A DNA stretch of 64,000 nt from Burkholderia sp. OK233. Its GTDB lineage: Bacteria > Pseudomonadota > Gammaproteobacteria > Burkholderiales > Burkholderiaceae. The stretch spans positions 2,480,001-2,544,000 of the forward strand of contig NZ_OCSR01000001.1 in the NCBI RefSeq assembly GCF_900230185.1, in the 5' to 3' direction. The position numbers and the translations under genes were made by a program. Positions 46,309 through 57,439 of this stretch are shown in pieces. Under the pieces are notes generated by a model. That model saw nothing but the letters and a program-made list of their open reading frames with translations, was not told where the DNA came from and made no database searches. Within the stretch, counting starts at the first letter, position 1. Every line of letters begins with the position of its first letter.

Positions 46309-46705
46309 GGCACAACTCGCTAGCGTGGATTTAGACGTACTGTTGCCAGGTGGCACGGGGCTTCGCTGCCAAAGTACAGAAGCATTCATCCATGGCTACG
46401 CGATGGGTGCGCGTGCGACTACAGTTCGACTCCTGCCTTCTTCAATGCAAGCAGGGCCGACGCCCGAAACGGCATCTTGTTGTTGGTTCTCGACTGGCTA
46501 TGCTTGAACGCTTCGATGAAGTCGGGATGTAACGATTCAAGCTCCACTACATGGCCGGCTATCAGTTCAGAGCAAGCTGACGAGGCGCTGAAACTGGGTG
46601 CGCAAATTATTGCATCACTCAGAGAACATCCCGCAGGTCGTGATAGCTGACCTTTGCGTCGTGAAATCACACTCCCGAAGCGACTGCTAAAGTTGAGTGG
46701 CCTGG
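46309..46705. other. Gap with a possible gene remnant
   Basis: 397 bp. The minus strand (46419-46580) can be read as ELESLHPDFIEAFKHSQSRTNNKMPFRASALLALKKAGVEL, which has the look of a genuine C terminus, but no credible start precedes it. Treated as a remnant only. Confidence 0.35.
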
Positions 46706-49700
46706 CTAGCTCCACGCCTCTCCGAGCGCCTGTGCCTGCTGTAGGACAAGCTCCACCGCGCCGTCCTGCTGGTCCGGCGGGTATTTGTATTTACGGAGGA
46801 TGCGCTTGACCATCAGCCGCAGTCTAGCTCGCACGCTTTCCCGCTCCGACCAGTCCACTGTGATGTTCTGACGCAGGTTTTCGGTGAGTTCGTGCGCAAT
46901 TTTCTTTAGCGTCTCGTCGCTCAGCTCGCGGACGGCTGACTCGTTATTGGCGAGTGCGTCGTAGAAACGGATTTCGTCTTCAGTCAGGCCCAATTCCTCG
47001 CCCCGGGTCGCGGCAGCGCGGAACTTCTTGGCCATGTCGATGAGCTCTTCGATGACCTGGGCTGTTTCAATCGCCCGGTTCTGGTAACGCGTCACGACGT
47101 TGGCGAGCATTTCAGAGAACTTCTTCTCCTGCACCACGTTGCTCGCAAAGCGACTCTTGATTTCGCCTTCCAGCAACCGCTCCAGCAGTTCGACGGCGAG
47201 GTTGCGTTCGGGCAGGTTGCGGACTTCAGCGAGGAAGGCTTCATCGAGAATACCAATGTTCGGCTTTTCGAGCCCGACCGCCTCGAACACATCGACCACC
47301 TTCTCGGACACCACGGCCGAACTGATGATTTGTCTGATGGCGAGTTCACGCTCCTCGTTAGTCTTCTTCTTGTCGCTCAGCTCGCGCTTGGTGAGAATCA
47401 CCTTCACCGCCTGCATGAAGGCCACTTCCTCGCGCACGTCTTTGGCTTCGTCGAGTGTGCAGCACAGCGTAAAGGCCTTGCTCATGGCGAGCGCCGTGTC
47501 GGCAAAGCGCTTCTTGCCGTCTTTCACGCCCAATAGATGGTTGGCCGCACCAGCGAGGCACTTGTGGCCGCCGGTCAGAAAGCCGCCGTAGTCGTAGCCA
47601 TGCAACATGCCGCGCAGGATGTCGAGTTTTTCTGCGAGCACCGAATACGCCTCGGCGGCGTCGACCGTCGGACGGCCTCGTCCATTGCTGGCGGTGTATT
47701 CCTTCAGCGCGCTCTTCAGCTCGTTGGCGATGCCAATGTAGTCGACTACGAGGCCGCCTTGCTTGTCCTTGAAGACACGGTTAACCCGGGCAATTGCTTG
47801 CATCAGGTTATGACCTTTCATGGGCTTGTCCACATACAACGTATGCACGCAAGGCGCATCGAAACCTGTCAGCCACATGTCGCGCACGATGACGATGCGC
47901 AGTAGGTCAGCGGGGTCCTTGAAACGCTTTTCCAACCGCTTCTTGACCTGGCCGCTGTAAATATGTGGCCGCAGCAGCGCTTTATCGCTCGCTGAACCTG
48001 TCATGACAATTTTGATGGCGCCTTTCTCCGGGTCGGGGTCGTGCCAGTCGGGGCGCAGCTTGATGATTTCGTCGTAGAGGTGGACACAAATCTCGCGGCT
48101 CATGGCTACAACCATGGCTTTGCCGTTCTGCGCCTTGTTGCGTTCCTCGAAGTGCGCGACGAGGTCGGCTGCCACGGCTGCCACGCGGGGTTCCGCGCCG
48201 ACTACCTTTTCGAGCGCGGCCCAGCGGCTCTTGAGTTTGGCCTGCTGGCTTTCCTCTTCGTCCTCGGCCAGTTCGTCCACTTCGGCGTCGATATGCGGCA
48301 GGTCCTCGGCCTTGAGCGACAGTTTGGCCAGACGCGACTCGAAGTAAATGGCGACCGTGGCTCCATCCTCCTTGGCCTGCTGCATGTCGTAGACGTGGAT
48401 GTACTCGCCGAACACGGCGCGCGTGTCACGGTCCTCGCTCGAAACAGGCGTGCCGGTAAACGCCACGAAGGTGGCGTTGGGGAGTGCATCGCGCAGATGT
48501 TGCGCGTAGCCCACCTGATACTTTTCCTGACCGGGCTTGCCTTTCAGCTGCGCCTCGAAGCCATACTGGGTGCGATGCGCCTCGTCGGCGATGACCACGA
48601 TGTTAGTTCGGTCCGAGAGCACGGGAAACGTGTCTTCGTCCTCGCCGGGCATGAACTTCTGGATGGTGGCGAACACGATGCCGCCTGAGGGCCGGTTGGC
48701 GAGCTTGGCGCGCAAATCCTGGCGGGTGCCGGCCTGTACAGGCTGCTCGCGCAACAGGTCCTGCGCCAGCGAGAAAACGCCGAACAGTTGTCCGTCGAGG
48801 TCGTTTCGGTCGGTGATGACGACGATGGTCGGGTTTTCCATCGTCGCTTCCTGCATGACGCGCGCTGCGAAGCAGGTCATGGTGATGCTCTTGCCACTGC
48901 CCTGCGTGTGCCACACTACCCCACCCTTGTGGCTCGCACCGGGACGCGATGCCGTCACCACCTGTTGGATAGCCGCGCGCACCGCGTGGAACTGATGGTA
49001 GCCGGCAATCTTCTTGACCAGTACGCCGTCGTCCTCGAACAGCACGAAGAAGCGCAGGTAGTCCAGCAGGTAGGTCGGTGCCAGCACACCGCGTATCAAT
49101 GTTTCCAGCTCGTTGAACTGGCCGAGCGGGTCAAGCGTGGCGCCGTCGATGGTGCGCCACTGCATGAAGCGCTCCGAATCGGCTGAAAGCGAACCCATGC
49201 GCGCCTGCGACCCATCCGAAATCACCAGGACCTCGTTGTACTGGAAGACGTCCGGAATCTGCGCCTTATAGGTCTGAATCTGGTCGTAGGCCTTCCAGAT
49301 GTCGGCGTTTTGGTCGGCGGGGTTCTTCAGCTCCAGCAGTACAAGCGGCAGGCCATTGACGAACAGCATCACGTCGGGCCGTCGTGTGTGGTGCGGGCCT
49401 TTGATGGCAAATTGATTGACCGCCAGCCACTCATTACCCGCCGGCTCGGCCCAGTCGATGAGCCGCACGAAATCCCCGCGTGTCTCACCGTTGCGTTGAT
49501 ATTCCACCGGCACGCCACCGACCAGCAATTGATGGAAGTGCCGGTTAGCCGAGAGCACCGCGGGAATGCTCAGGTCCTGCACCCGTTGCACGGCATCCTC
49601 CCTCGCCTGAACTGGGACTTCGGGGTTGAGCCGCGCGATGGCACTGCGAAGACGTTCGACCAACAATACCTGACGATAGTCGGAGCGCTCGGCGCTGACA

Positions 49701-49792
49701 CCGTCCGGCGCGAGGTCCGGGCCGAACCGCCTAATGTAGCCTACATCGACCAATCATCCCAGCGTCTCCTGTTCGAGTTGGTCTTCGGTCAT
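46706..49792 (-). pseudogene. hsdR: HsdR: type I restriction endonuclease subunit, interrupted by an early TGA
   Basis: The body (about 1015 aa to the stop at 46706) has all expected parts: nuclease [20 protein letters not shown] (D...E-x-K), Walker [20 protein letters not shown] box, helicase motifs ([26 protein letters not shown]) and the C-terminal helical domain. The natural start is the ATG at 49790-49792, 8 bases after the hsdS stop, giving MTEDQLEQETLG and then TGA at 49754-49756, where relatives have Trp (TLGW). A TTG directly after the TGA, with AGGAGA upstream, might allow re-initiation, so residual expression is possible. Confidence 0.85.
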
Positions 49793-49800
49793 GGTCGTTT

Positions 49801-51070
49801 TCACGCGACGACCGCCTCGGTTTCGGGCAGACGGAGTCGGCCGGAAATCAGGCGGGGAAGGAGGGTATCGCGGAGAGTAGCCAGGTTTGCAGCCATCTGC
49901 TTTCCTTCGACTATTTGCCGATAGAGCGGTGTCACCACATCGTTGAATGCATTCAATACCTTATTGGTCGGGCGCACTACACGGAATCGGTCAATATCAT
50001 TCTTGCCTAAATGGATGACCGTTGTTGCGGTCTCGGATGCCTCGACGGCTGCAAGCAGAGGACGAATCGAGAAAAGTACGAACGCGTGGCTAAACCCCGG
50101 CAAAGGCCGAAACACACACACTCGTTGATTTAACCACGCCGGCCCTCCTGCCCAAACATATGCTCTGAACTCACCATCCATGCCTACGATTATGTCACCC
50201 GGTTGCGTCATATAGCCTTTCGGGTGGACTTCATCAGTGAATATTCCAGGTTTTTCGTCCTTTAAATCCCTGATGCGGATTAGTGGACTACCTACCAGTT
50301 CGGTGTTGAATCGTTTTGACGAAAATGGGGCGCCATATATAACCGTGGAAATGTCATATATGCTTTGGGTACCCCACCCGCTCGGCACCAACCCCAACGC
50401 GGATTCATCAAATCCATCCGGAAACAGCGCAGCAGTGGCTTCGTCCATGCGCCTCCGGCGCATGCCCTTTCTGCTTAGCGTGGACGGGGTCGAAATTGAC
50501 AAACCAGGACTTGAACAGGGCTTGGACGACGTCTTCCAGGGTGGCGTTGGTTTCGCGCAGAAGGGCGATGCGCTCATCAAGAACAGAAAAAAGGGCCGCA
50601 AGCTCCTTCTGCTCATTCAATCGCGGTACGCGGACAGGTATTTGACCGAAAGTAGATTTGTTTACAATTGGGGTTCTAGTAGGTGTCGCTCCGAGTTCAA
50701 AAATATGCTTGCGCATACTCGTAAGCAGGTAGTAGGCAAAAGACAAGTCGAAACGTGACTCATCGACCACGAGCGTATTTATTTGTTGATTGGTTACTGT
50801 TGGCTCAGACACCAAAACGGATTTCCCCATCTGCCAGCCAATGCAAGAAACCGAAACGCCTTTCGGGATTAGGCAGTTCTTTACAGTTGCTAAGCCTGCT
50901 TCCGTGAGCGTGCGGGAAGCCACAACTGTTTTCATGCCATTAACCATATCCGTTGGCGTCAAGAACGGAATATCACCGCCAAAGTAATCGGCGCGTGCGG
51001 TCGCTGGTGTCTTTCCTGTAACGATTCTTCCGAGGTCCTTGATTTGGAGGCGCATCCATTCAGAACTCAT
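49801..51070 (-). pseudogene. hsdS: HsdS: type I specificity subunit, frameshifted in the middle
   Basis: Two overlapping frames make one HsdS. The first (start 51070) has TRD1 (GRIVTGKTPATARADYFGGDIPFLTPTDM) and the conserved central helix ending ALFKSWFVNFDPVHAKQKGHAPE. The second resumes MDEATAALFPDGFDESALGLVPSGWG and carries TRD2 to the stop at 49801. The switch falls at about 50446-50464, on a perfect 8-bp hairpin, consistent with one extra base. As written the protein ends after TRD1 (~220 aa); half-length HsdS can sometimes act as a dimer. Confidence 0.85.
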
Positions 51071-52619
51071 ATCCCAGCTCCCCCAGCTTCTGCCGAATCA
51101 ACTGGTCTAGTTCTGCGCCCTTCGCCATCTGCTCACCCAGCCTTTCCGTGAGCTTCTGCATCTTCTCGGCAAACGCTTCGTCATCGTCCTCGACCTCCTC
51201 TGTACCGACGTAACGCCCCGGTGTCAGCACATGGCCGTGTTCGGCAATTTCGGCGAGCTTCACGCTGCGGCAGTAGCCGAGGACGTCCGCGTATGCGCCA
51301 ACGCCATCAGTCGCCTCGCCACGCCAAGCGGCGACGGTATCGGCGATGCGCTTGATGGTCTTGTCGGTCAGTTCCGCCTGAACACGGCTAATCATGCTGC
51401 CGAGCTTGCGAGCGTCGATGAACAACACTTCGCCCTGCCGGGTGGTTTTCTGCTTGGCGAGGAACCACAGACAGGCCGGAATCTGGGTGTTGAAGAAGAG
51501 CTGGCCCGGCAAGGCCACCATGACTTCGACCACGTCGGCGTCGACCATGGCACGGCGGATGTCGCCCTCAGAGTTCTGACTGGAGCTCATCGAGCCATTG
51601 GCGAGCACGATGCCGGCGCGACCATTGGACTTGAGGTGATACAGCATATGCTGGAGCCAAGCGTAGTTGGCGTTGCCCTGCGGCGGCGTTCCATACACCC
51701 AGCGCGGGTCACCTTCCAGGCTGCCGTGCCACCAGTCGCTTACGTTGAAGGGCGGATTGGCAAGCACGAAGTCGGCGCGCAGGTCCGAGTGCTGGTTGCG
51801 TACGAAGGTGTCGGCCGGTTCGCGCCCGAGGTTGTAGTCGATACCCCGAATGGCGAGGTTCATCGCCGCCAATCTCCAGGTGGTGGGGTTGGACTCCTGC
51901 CCGTAGATGGACACGTCCCCCAACTTGCCACCGTGGGCTTCGATGAATTTTTCAGACTGCACGAACATTCCACCGGAACCACAGCAAGGGTCGTAGACTT
52001 TGCCGTGGTGAGGTACGAGCACAGCCACAAGCGTCTTGACGATAGATGCCGGCGTGTAGAACTGCCCACCCTTCTTGCCTTCAGCACTGGCGAACTGGCC
52101 GAGGAAGTACTCGTACACCTGGCCGAGTACATCGCGCGCGTTGCTGGCGTCCTCGCCAAAGCCGATGGTCGAAACCAGGTCGACCAGCTCGCCCAGCTTG
52201 CCATCCGGCAACTGCGAGCGGGCGTAGCGCTTGTCCAGGATGCCCTTGAGCTTGGGGTTCTCGGCTTCGATTTCCGCCAGTGCCTCGTCAATGCGCTTGC
52301 CGATGTCGGTCTGCTTGGCCGCGCTGCGCAGGCTCTCCCAACGCGCAGTTTCGGGCACCCAGAATACGTTGACCTCGCGGTAGTAGTCACGGTCTTCAAG
52401 TTCGTCGGCGAGCAGTTCGTCGTCACAGCCGTGCAGGAAGTATTCGTCGCCTTCGTCGGCAAAGCGGCGGCTCAGCTCGGCGCGCCGGGCGGCAAAAGTA
52501 TCGGAGATGTACTTAAGGAAAATGAGGCCGAGCACGATGTGTTTGTACTCGGCAGCGTCCATATTGGCGCGTTGCTTGTCGGCGGTTGCCCAGAGGGTCT
52601 TTTTGATGTCATCAAGCAT
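51060..52619 (-). CDS. hsdM: HsdM: type I DNA adenine methyltransferase subunit
   Basis: 519 aa, intact. N-terminal helical domain ([40 protein letters not shown]), SAM-binding [12 protein letters not shown] and catalytic NPPF ([11 protein letters not shown]). It transfers methyl to N6 of adenine when joined to HsdS. It overlaps hsdS by 11 bases. With a broken hsdS/hsdR it may be orphaned, or work with a half HsdS. Confidence 0.93.
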   Translation of the reverse strand: MLDDIKKTLWATADKQRANMDAAEYKHIVLGLIFLKYISDTFAARRAELSRRFADEGDEYFLHGCDDELLADELEDRDYYREVNVFWVPETARWESLRSAAKQTDIGKRIDEALAEIEAENPKLKGILDKRYARSQLPDGKLGELVDLVSTIGFGEDASNARDVLGQVYEYFLGQFASAEGKKGGQFYTPASIVKTLVAVLVPHHGKVYDPCCGSGGMFVQSEKFIEAHGGKLGDVSIYGQESNPTTWRLAAMNLAIRGIDYNLGREPADTFVRNQHSDLRADFVLANPPFNVSDWWHGSLEGDPRWVYGTPPQGNANYAWLQHMLYHLKSNGRAGIVLANGSMSSSQNSEGDIRRAMVDADVVEVMVALPGQLFFNTQIPACLWFLAKQKTTRQGEVLFIDARKLGSMISRVQAELTDKTIKRIADTVAAWRGEATDGVGAYADVLGYCRSVKLAEIAEHGHVLTPGRYVGTEEVEDDDEAFAEKMQKLTERLGEQMAKGAELDQLIRQKLGELGYEF

Positions 52620-53117
52620 CAGAACTGGTTCGTCCGGTCGTAGTCAGGCGTATCTCCAGGCACGAGGCCCGGCATCTCGCCATCAAGAAATTGGAACCGA
52701 TTCTATCTTGAATGACACATGGACTCGCCAACGGGCTTAAGTACGGCGCCGTGGGGTGTCGTGCGAACGATGACGGCCGACCAACAGCTCGGCGTGCCGT
52801 CATTGCGCCGTGGCACCGTTCTCTGGAGGCAACCCGGCGACGTCGTCTGGCGTCCACGCCCGGGTCCCAAGGTGAGTGGTCGGCTGCCGGGCGCCTAGCC
52901 GGCGGAATTTTGGTCAGCTTGAAAATTCCCCCAGCATTGCCTACGTTGGTAAACCCAAGCCGGTGCAACGCCGGCGCGCAGTACCAGGAATGAGCCTTTA
53001 TTCGTCGCGTTGACCGCCCGCCAGGTCAGGCCCCCATTTTATGAGAGGGTACGGTGGGAGCAGGCGATGAAACAGGTCTGGCTGCGGGCGAGTTCGGCGA
53101 CGTGGGTAATCAGTCAC
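52620..53117. other. Intergenic stretch upstream of hsdM
   Basis: 498 bp. It holds the hsdM promoter. A perfect 8-bp inverted repeat GGAATTTT (52904-52911) / AAAATTCC (52922-52929) may be a relic of an insertion-sequence end. No gene is supported. Confidence 0.4.
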
Positions 53118-53408
53118 CTATCCCTCTTTGTTCTGCCCTTGTTTGAACTGGTGGAGCGCGATGTTCTCCACACCCATGACACGCAGGCAGGCGATGAGGA
53201 AGGCTGCCGAGAACCGCTTTCGATTAATTTTGCGGTTGAGCTGGTCGGGCGATTCGAAGACGCCCAGCTGCTCGAGCATCCGGGAAAGCTGTTTGTAGCG
53301 GATGCCGCGCCGCATCATCTCTTCCTCTATCAACCCCTTCGCTTCTTCTTCCCACTGCCCGTACGGTTCAGCCGGCAGCCGACCACGCTTGTGCGGCAGT
53401 CCTTCCAT
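53118..53408 (-). CDS. DUF6471-like small protein
   Basis: 96 aa with GAGGGGG before the ATG. The core WEEEAKGLIEEEMMRRGIRYKQLSRMLEQLGVFESPDQLNRKINRKRFSAAFLIACLRVMGV reads as a helix-turn-helix-like DUF6471 domain, a small family often found in mobile and accessory DNA. Possible DNA-binding regulator; function unproven. It is divergent from tnsA with 247 bp between, so it lies at or just outside the transposon end. Confidence 0.7.
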   Translation of the reverse strand: MEGLPHKRGRLPAEPYGQWEEEAKGLIEEEMMRRGIRYKQLSRMLEQLGVFESPDQLNRKINRKRFSAAFLIACLRVMGVENIALHQFKQGQNKEG

Positions 53409-53655
53409 CGTTCCCCCTCGACCTTTTTCGAGCTTCTGCTTTTCTGGTACCGCGATTCTCTCACGGGTATTTTCGGTCGTATACGACTGATTTCAAAGCA
53501 GGCTCTCTACACGTCCTTAGCAAGCCATTTTTTTGCGAGGACAGAATGCTGACAATAACTTTACAAGCCAGTTTGCCGGCCCGACGGGCCGCAAGTGCGC
53601 CGCAGACGACCAGCCAGACGCGCAGCCGGTTGCAGACTCCGGACGGAGGTGCGAA
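53409..53655. other. Upstream region of tnsA, possible transposon end
   Basis: 247 bp. It contains pieces resembling the reverse complement of the repeats at 63293-63470: ATTTTCGG (53470-53477), GAGGACAGAA (around 53540) and GCTGACAATAAC (around 53548). The match is partial, so a tnsA-side end with transposase sites is only a possibility. GGAGG precedes the tnsA start. Confidence 0.35.
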
Positions 53656-54426
53656 ATGAGAAGCGCACCGTCCTATGGCGTCCGTAGTCGCCGGAGCGCT
53701 GCGAACGCTGGCGTTCGACTCACGGCGCGAACGTATGGCAAGGCCCGCATCGGCACCTATGCCGAAAAGGCCGACGGCCACATCACGGTCGAATCCGACG
53801 CTGAACGTCTGGTTGCGCACATGCTGAGCGTTGACCCGCGCGTGCGCTCTTTCAGGCAGCAACCGTTCACCGTTGACCTGGTCGGTGAACGGCTGCTGTT
53901 CACGCGTGAGGAGCTGTCCGAAGCGCGCAAAGCGCGTGGTGGTCGCGCCGGGGAGGCGGAGTACACGCCAGACTTCGCTACCGTTCAGACAGACGGCCTG
54001 CAGCGCGCATACGAGGTCAAGCTCGAAGGCTTCGAGGGCGATGGTCGTTACTGGGCCAAGGTCGAGCGGGCCCGGGCAATCATGGAGGCGTACTGCTATC
54101 CGCTATCCACGGTAGTCGTGCCTGCGGATGAGCGGCACCCGGTCGTCGTCAACGCACAACTGTTGAAACCGGCGATGGCGCGTGCCCGCGAATACCTGAC
54201 GCCCGACATCATCGACCGGGTCGAAAGCTATTGCGAATCGGGCCCGGTGCTGCAGCGCGCGCTGTGCGCTGACCTCGAGATTCCGACGGGCCTGATTCCA
54301 CCGCTGCTCGCCCGGGGCGTGCTGCAGGCCGACCTCGCGCATCACCATATCTGCGCAACACTGGAACTGTCGGCCGCGTATGGCGACCTGAGCCACCTCT
54401 GTCTGATTGAGGAGCTGCGGCCATGA
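53656..54426 (+). CDS. tnsA: TnsA-type transposon endonuclease
   Basis: 256 aa from the ATG at 53656 (GGAGG upstream). Restriction-endonuclease-like catalytic site: E46/E50 (VESDAERLV), D106 (YTPDF), E120-V-K122 (YEVKLEG). A C-terminal winged-helix-like part follows (LQRALCADLEIPTGLIPPLLARGVL). TnsA cuts the 5' ends of the element so that transposition is cut-and-paste. Overlaps tnsB by 4 bases (ATGA). Confidence 0.85.
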   Translation: MRSAPSYGVRSRRSAANAGVRLTARTYGKARIGTYAEKADGHITVESDAERLVAHMLSVDPRVRSFRQQPFTVDLVGERLLFTREELSEARKARGGRAGEAEYTPDFATVQTDGLQRAYEVKLEGFEGDGRYWAKVERARAIMEAYCYPLSTVVVPADERHPVVVNAQLLKPAMARAREYLTPDIIDRVESYCESGPVLQRALCADLEIPTGLIPPLLARGVLQADLAHHHICATLELSAAYGDLSHLCLIEELRP

Positions 54427-56456
54427 TGTCCGACCTGCGCACTGGAGACAAGCTGGCGCCCCCAGGCAAACCGGAAAGGTACTTCGAGGTGCGGGACAGT
54501 CGCCTGCATGCTGGCACCATCCAGCTCTTCGATGCCGAGAAACGTGCGGACCAGTATGTCGAGTACGACGACATCCGCGCCCGGATTTCGGAAGGCAGTC
54601 TGGTCCTGCATCGAAAGGGGATGCCGCGAGTCAGCATTGCCGCCCAGCACGACGACCCGAAATTACACGGCAAGGTCCGTTTGCTGAACGACGCACTGCG
54701 GCGCATCGACGCAATCCGGGAACAACGGGGTCTGTCGTTCAACGCAGCGACAACTCTGGCGCGTGAAGCCTATGTGATGGAGAACGCGCACGAGCCCCTT
54801 GTCTGCCCCTTTCCGTCGCGCGCAACCCTGTACCGGGCTCACAGGAATCAACTGCTCGGCCTGCCAGTTCTCAAGGGTGACAAAAATAAAGGCAATGCAA
54901 CGGCCAGGTATTCAAAAGACCTTGTCGAATTCGTCAAAGAGGCAATCGAGAACCTATTTCTGGTCACCGAATCCAGGTGGACGGTCCTCGACCTGACGAA
55001 ATACATTAACCGTCAGGCAGTTAGCCTTGGCCTGCTTGTTGCCGGGCACCACATCAGCCGCAAGTTCGTGTGCGCCAGGATTGATGACCTGACCGTCGAT
55101 GCCGAATACGACCGGATGGACCCGCTCAATCGGGTTGCCGGCAAATCGTTCGCGAAGAAGCGCATCCGGGCGGCGTTCCCATTCGCCCGAATAGAGCAGG
55201 ACGCTCTGCACCTGCCATTCGTTGTACGCAATGGCGATGACATCGCCCGGGAAGTCTATCTGGTGCTGGCGATTGATGTCTGCACCGGATACCCGGTTGG
55301 ATGGCATCTCGTCATCGGTTCGCCGCGCGAGATGGATTCGCTGTCGTGCCTCCAGATGTATCTGACGCCGGCCAAGGCGGCCCGATTCAAAGAGCTGGGC
55401 ATCGACCATGCGCTGAATATATATGGCACGCCTGTACAGGTCATTTTCGACAATGGCCCGGAGACGAAAGGCGGACGAATCGTCCGCCTCGAGCGGTTGG
55501 GAATGGATGTCAAGCACTGCAAAGCAAAGGAAGCTCAAGGCAAGCCGTTCATCGAGCGCCTGAACAGGTCGCTCAAAGAAGCACTGCAGCGTCTCCCAGG
55601 CTGCACGCGCTTCGAAGGAAAAGATGGCGTGCGCGACCCGGAGGCGCTGGGCGACGAGTTGATAACCATCGAGGCGCTCGAGAAGTGGAGTGTGAAATGG
55701 CTCTATGAGGTCTGGGTCAACGACCCGCTCGACCGGCTTCGTTGGGACGAACTTTTGGTCGATTCGGTCAAAGGAAAGACACCGCGCGAGCGCCTGACTC
55801 ACCAGCTTGAGGAGTTGGGACAACCCATCTCTTTGCCGCCACCGCGCCATGAATGGATGGCCGCACTCTTCGAGCACAAGCCTTGCGCGTTGAGCGCGAA
55901 GACGGGCATTACGCTTGGGCATGGATTCAGGTACCGCGGCGAAGCCATGTCGTACCTGCTGGCCAAGTATGGCGACCACGCGCAGCTCCATGTGGTCTAC
56001 AACCCCGACGATTTCCGCCAGGCGTACGTGTACGAGGGCGATGACCTCCCGCTCGTCACGCTGACACACGAACACGTCCGTGAGAAAACGCCGGCGTGGA
56101 CCTTTGCTGAAGCCAAAAAGCGGTTCGACTCGGGCATGGCTAACTGGGCGGTCCCGGAAGAAAAGGTCCAATTCGAGCGGGACATGGACGAGGCGGTCAC
56201 CGGAAGCGGGAAAGCCAGTAAGCGCAAGACCCGCGGCAAGCGCGAGGAAAACAAGGAAACCGTGCGCCGCGCCAAAAACAGTTCAGCCGTCCAGCGGTCC
56301 ATCGACCGGCCGCTTTCAGCGGCAGCGCCGTTTGGGCCTGCACCTTCGACCAATTCGTTGTTGCCGGCGGAAGACCTTCAGGCCGACGTCATCTCATACG
56401 ACGACGCGCCTCTAATGAACATCGTAAACAGAAACACTGGAGAAAAACTGCTGTGA
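54423..56456 (+). CDS. tnsB: TnsB-type DDE transposase
   Basis: 677 aa. The rve/RNase-H core has the catalytic triad D285 (LAIDVCTG), D343 (VIFDNGP) and E378 (KPFIERLN), i.e. exact D-D(34)E spacing. N-terminal helix-turn-helix domains and a C-terminal basic tail (KASKRKTRGKREENK) for contact with TnsC follow family layout. It binds the end repeats and performs 3' cleavage and strand transfer. It overlaps tnsC by GTGA. Confidence 0.9.
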   Translation: MMSDLRTGDKLAPPGKPERYFEVRDSRLHAGTIQLFDAEKRADQYVEYDDIRARISEGSLVLHRKGMPRVSIAAQHDDPKLHGKVRLLNDALRRIDAIREQRGLSFNAATTLAREAYVMENAHEPLVCPFPSRATLYRAHRNQLLGLPVLKGDKNKGNATARYSKDLVEFVKEAIENLFLVTESRWTVLDLTKYINRQAVSLGLLVAGHHISRKFVCARIDDLTVDAEYDRMDPLNRVAGKSFAKKRIRAAFPFARIEQDALHLPFVVRNGDDIAREVYLVLAIDVCTGYPVGWHLVIGSPREMDSLSCLQMYLTPAKAARFKELGIDHALNIYGTPVQVIFDNGPETKGGRIVRLERLGMDVKHCKAKEAQGKPFIERLNRSLKEALQRLPGCTRFEGKDGVRDPEALGDELITIEALEKWSVKWLYEVWVNDPLDRLRWDELLVDSVKGKTPRERLTHQLEELGQPISLPPPRHEWMAALFEHKPCALSAKTGITLGHGFRYRGEAMSYLLAKYGDHAQLHVVYNPDDFRQAYVYEGDDLPLVTLTHEHVREKTPAWTFAEAKKRFDSGMANWAVPEEKVQFERDMDEAVTGSGKASKRKTRGKREENKETVRRAKNSSAVQRSIDRPLSAAAPFGPAPSTNSLLPAEDLQADVISYDDAPLMNIVNRNTGEKLL

Positions 56457-57439
56457 CGCCAGCTCAACAGCTACGCCGGGACATCGAGACCTGCGAGCTT
56501 CCGCACCCAATGTTCATGGAGCACCTCACTGTGCTCAAAGGGCGCATCGATGACGCCCTCGCTGGCTTTGCGCCCAAAATCGCTCGCGTTCCTGGTCCGA
56601 GCCGTGTGGGCAAATCTTCGCTCATCGCCAAACTGTCGCGTGACTACCCTGAAACCCGCATCGACGGCCGCCGCCAAGTGCCGGTACTGGTTGTTGAGGT
56701 GCCCCCATCCGCAACGACCAAACTGCTTCCTAAAAGTGTGCTGCGTGCGTTGGGCATCAGGGCTCCCCGCAACATGACGGCGGGCACGATGGACGACCTG
56801 ATGGTGGAGCAGCTGCACCTGGCCGGCACACGTGTCGTGATTTTCGACGAGACATCGCACCTCGTTGATGAAGGGTCGCGGGTGCTTCCGCGGGCAGCCA
56901 GCGACTGGCTCAAGACTCTGACCGACAAACTCGACATGACGCTGGTTCTCTTCGGTATTCCGCGACTCGAACGACTTTTTTTAGCTAATGAACAGCTGCG
57001 CAGCCGGGCTTATCCGGCGCGCAACTTTCTGCCGTACGACGCCACGGATGCTGACCAGATGACCGCCTACGTCTCGTGCGTCGTCAATTATGCACGCCTG
57101 TTCTCGGCAGCGGGCTATCCCATTGACGTGCCTCCCCGCGTGTTGACGCAGCAATGCTATCTGCTCACTGGTGGCCTGATTGGGGTGCTCTCAGACTTCA
57201 TGCGCGAGTTGGCCAGTGTGATGAAAAACGAAGCGCCGCGCGCCATTACATACGCAGACTGCCAGAAGGCGACTGAATCCGTCAACCATGCGGGGTCGCC
57301 GCACAGACTGGCTTTCCAGGACTCTGGCATCGACGACGCGGGCGTGGAGCCGGCGGCGCTGAAACAGGCATACGTTCATGTCCTGACCAGTAACGCGGCG
57401 TCCGTACCAGTTCGTAAAAAATCAGGAGATAAACAATGA
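56453..57439 (+). CDS. tnsC: TnsC-type AAA+ target-selection ATPase
   Basis: 328 aa with a GTG start overlapping tnsB. Walker A PGPSRVGKSS (K54) and Walker B VVIFDE (D132, E133). Shorter than Tn7 TnsC (555 aa) and closer in size to the TniB/short TnsC class. It forms filaments on DNA and bridges TniQ-marked targets to the TnsAB transposase. Overlaps tniQ by ATGA. Confidence 0.88.
   Translation: MTPAQQLRRDIETCELPHPMFMEHLTVLKGRIDDALAGFAPKIARVPGPSRVGKSSLIAKLSRDYPETRIDGRRQVPVLVVEVPPSATTKLLPKSVLRALGIRAPRNMTAGTMDDLMVEQLHLAGTRVVIFDETSHLVDEGSRVLPRAASDWLKTLTDKLDMTLVLFGIPRLERLFLANEQLRSRAYPARNFLPYDATDADQMTAYVSCVVNYARLFSAAGYPIDVPPRVLTQQCYLLTGGLIGVLSDFMRELASVMKNEAPRAITYADCQKATESVNHAGSPHRLAFQDSGIDDAGVEPAALKQAYVHVLTSNAASVPVRKKSGDKQ

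Noticed and set aside
49754-49756. Selenocysteine or programmed readthrough at the hsdR TGA
   Set aside because: The family has tryptophan here, no SECIS-like structure is evident right after it, and a single G-to-A change explains the stop.
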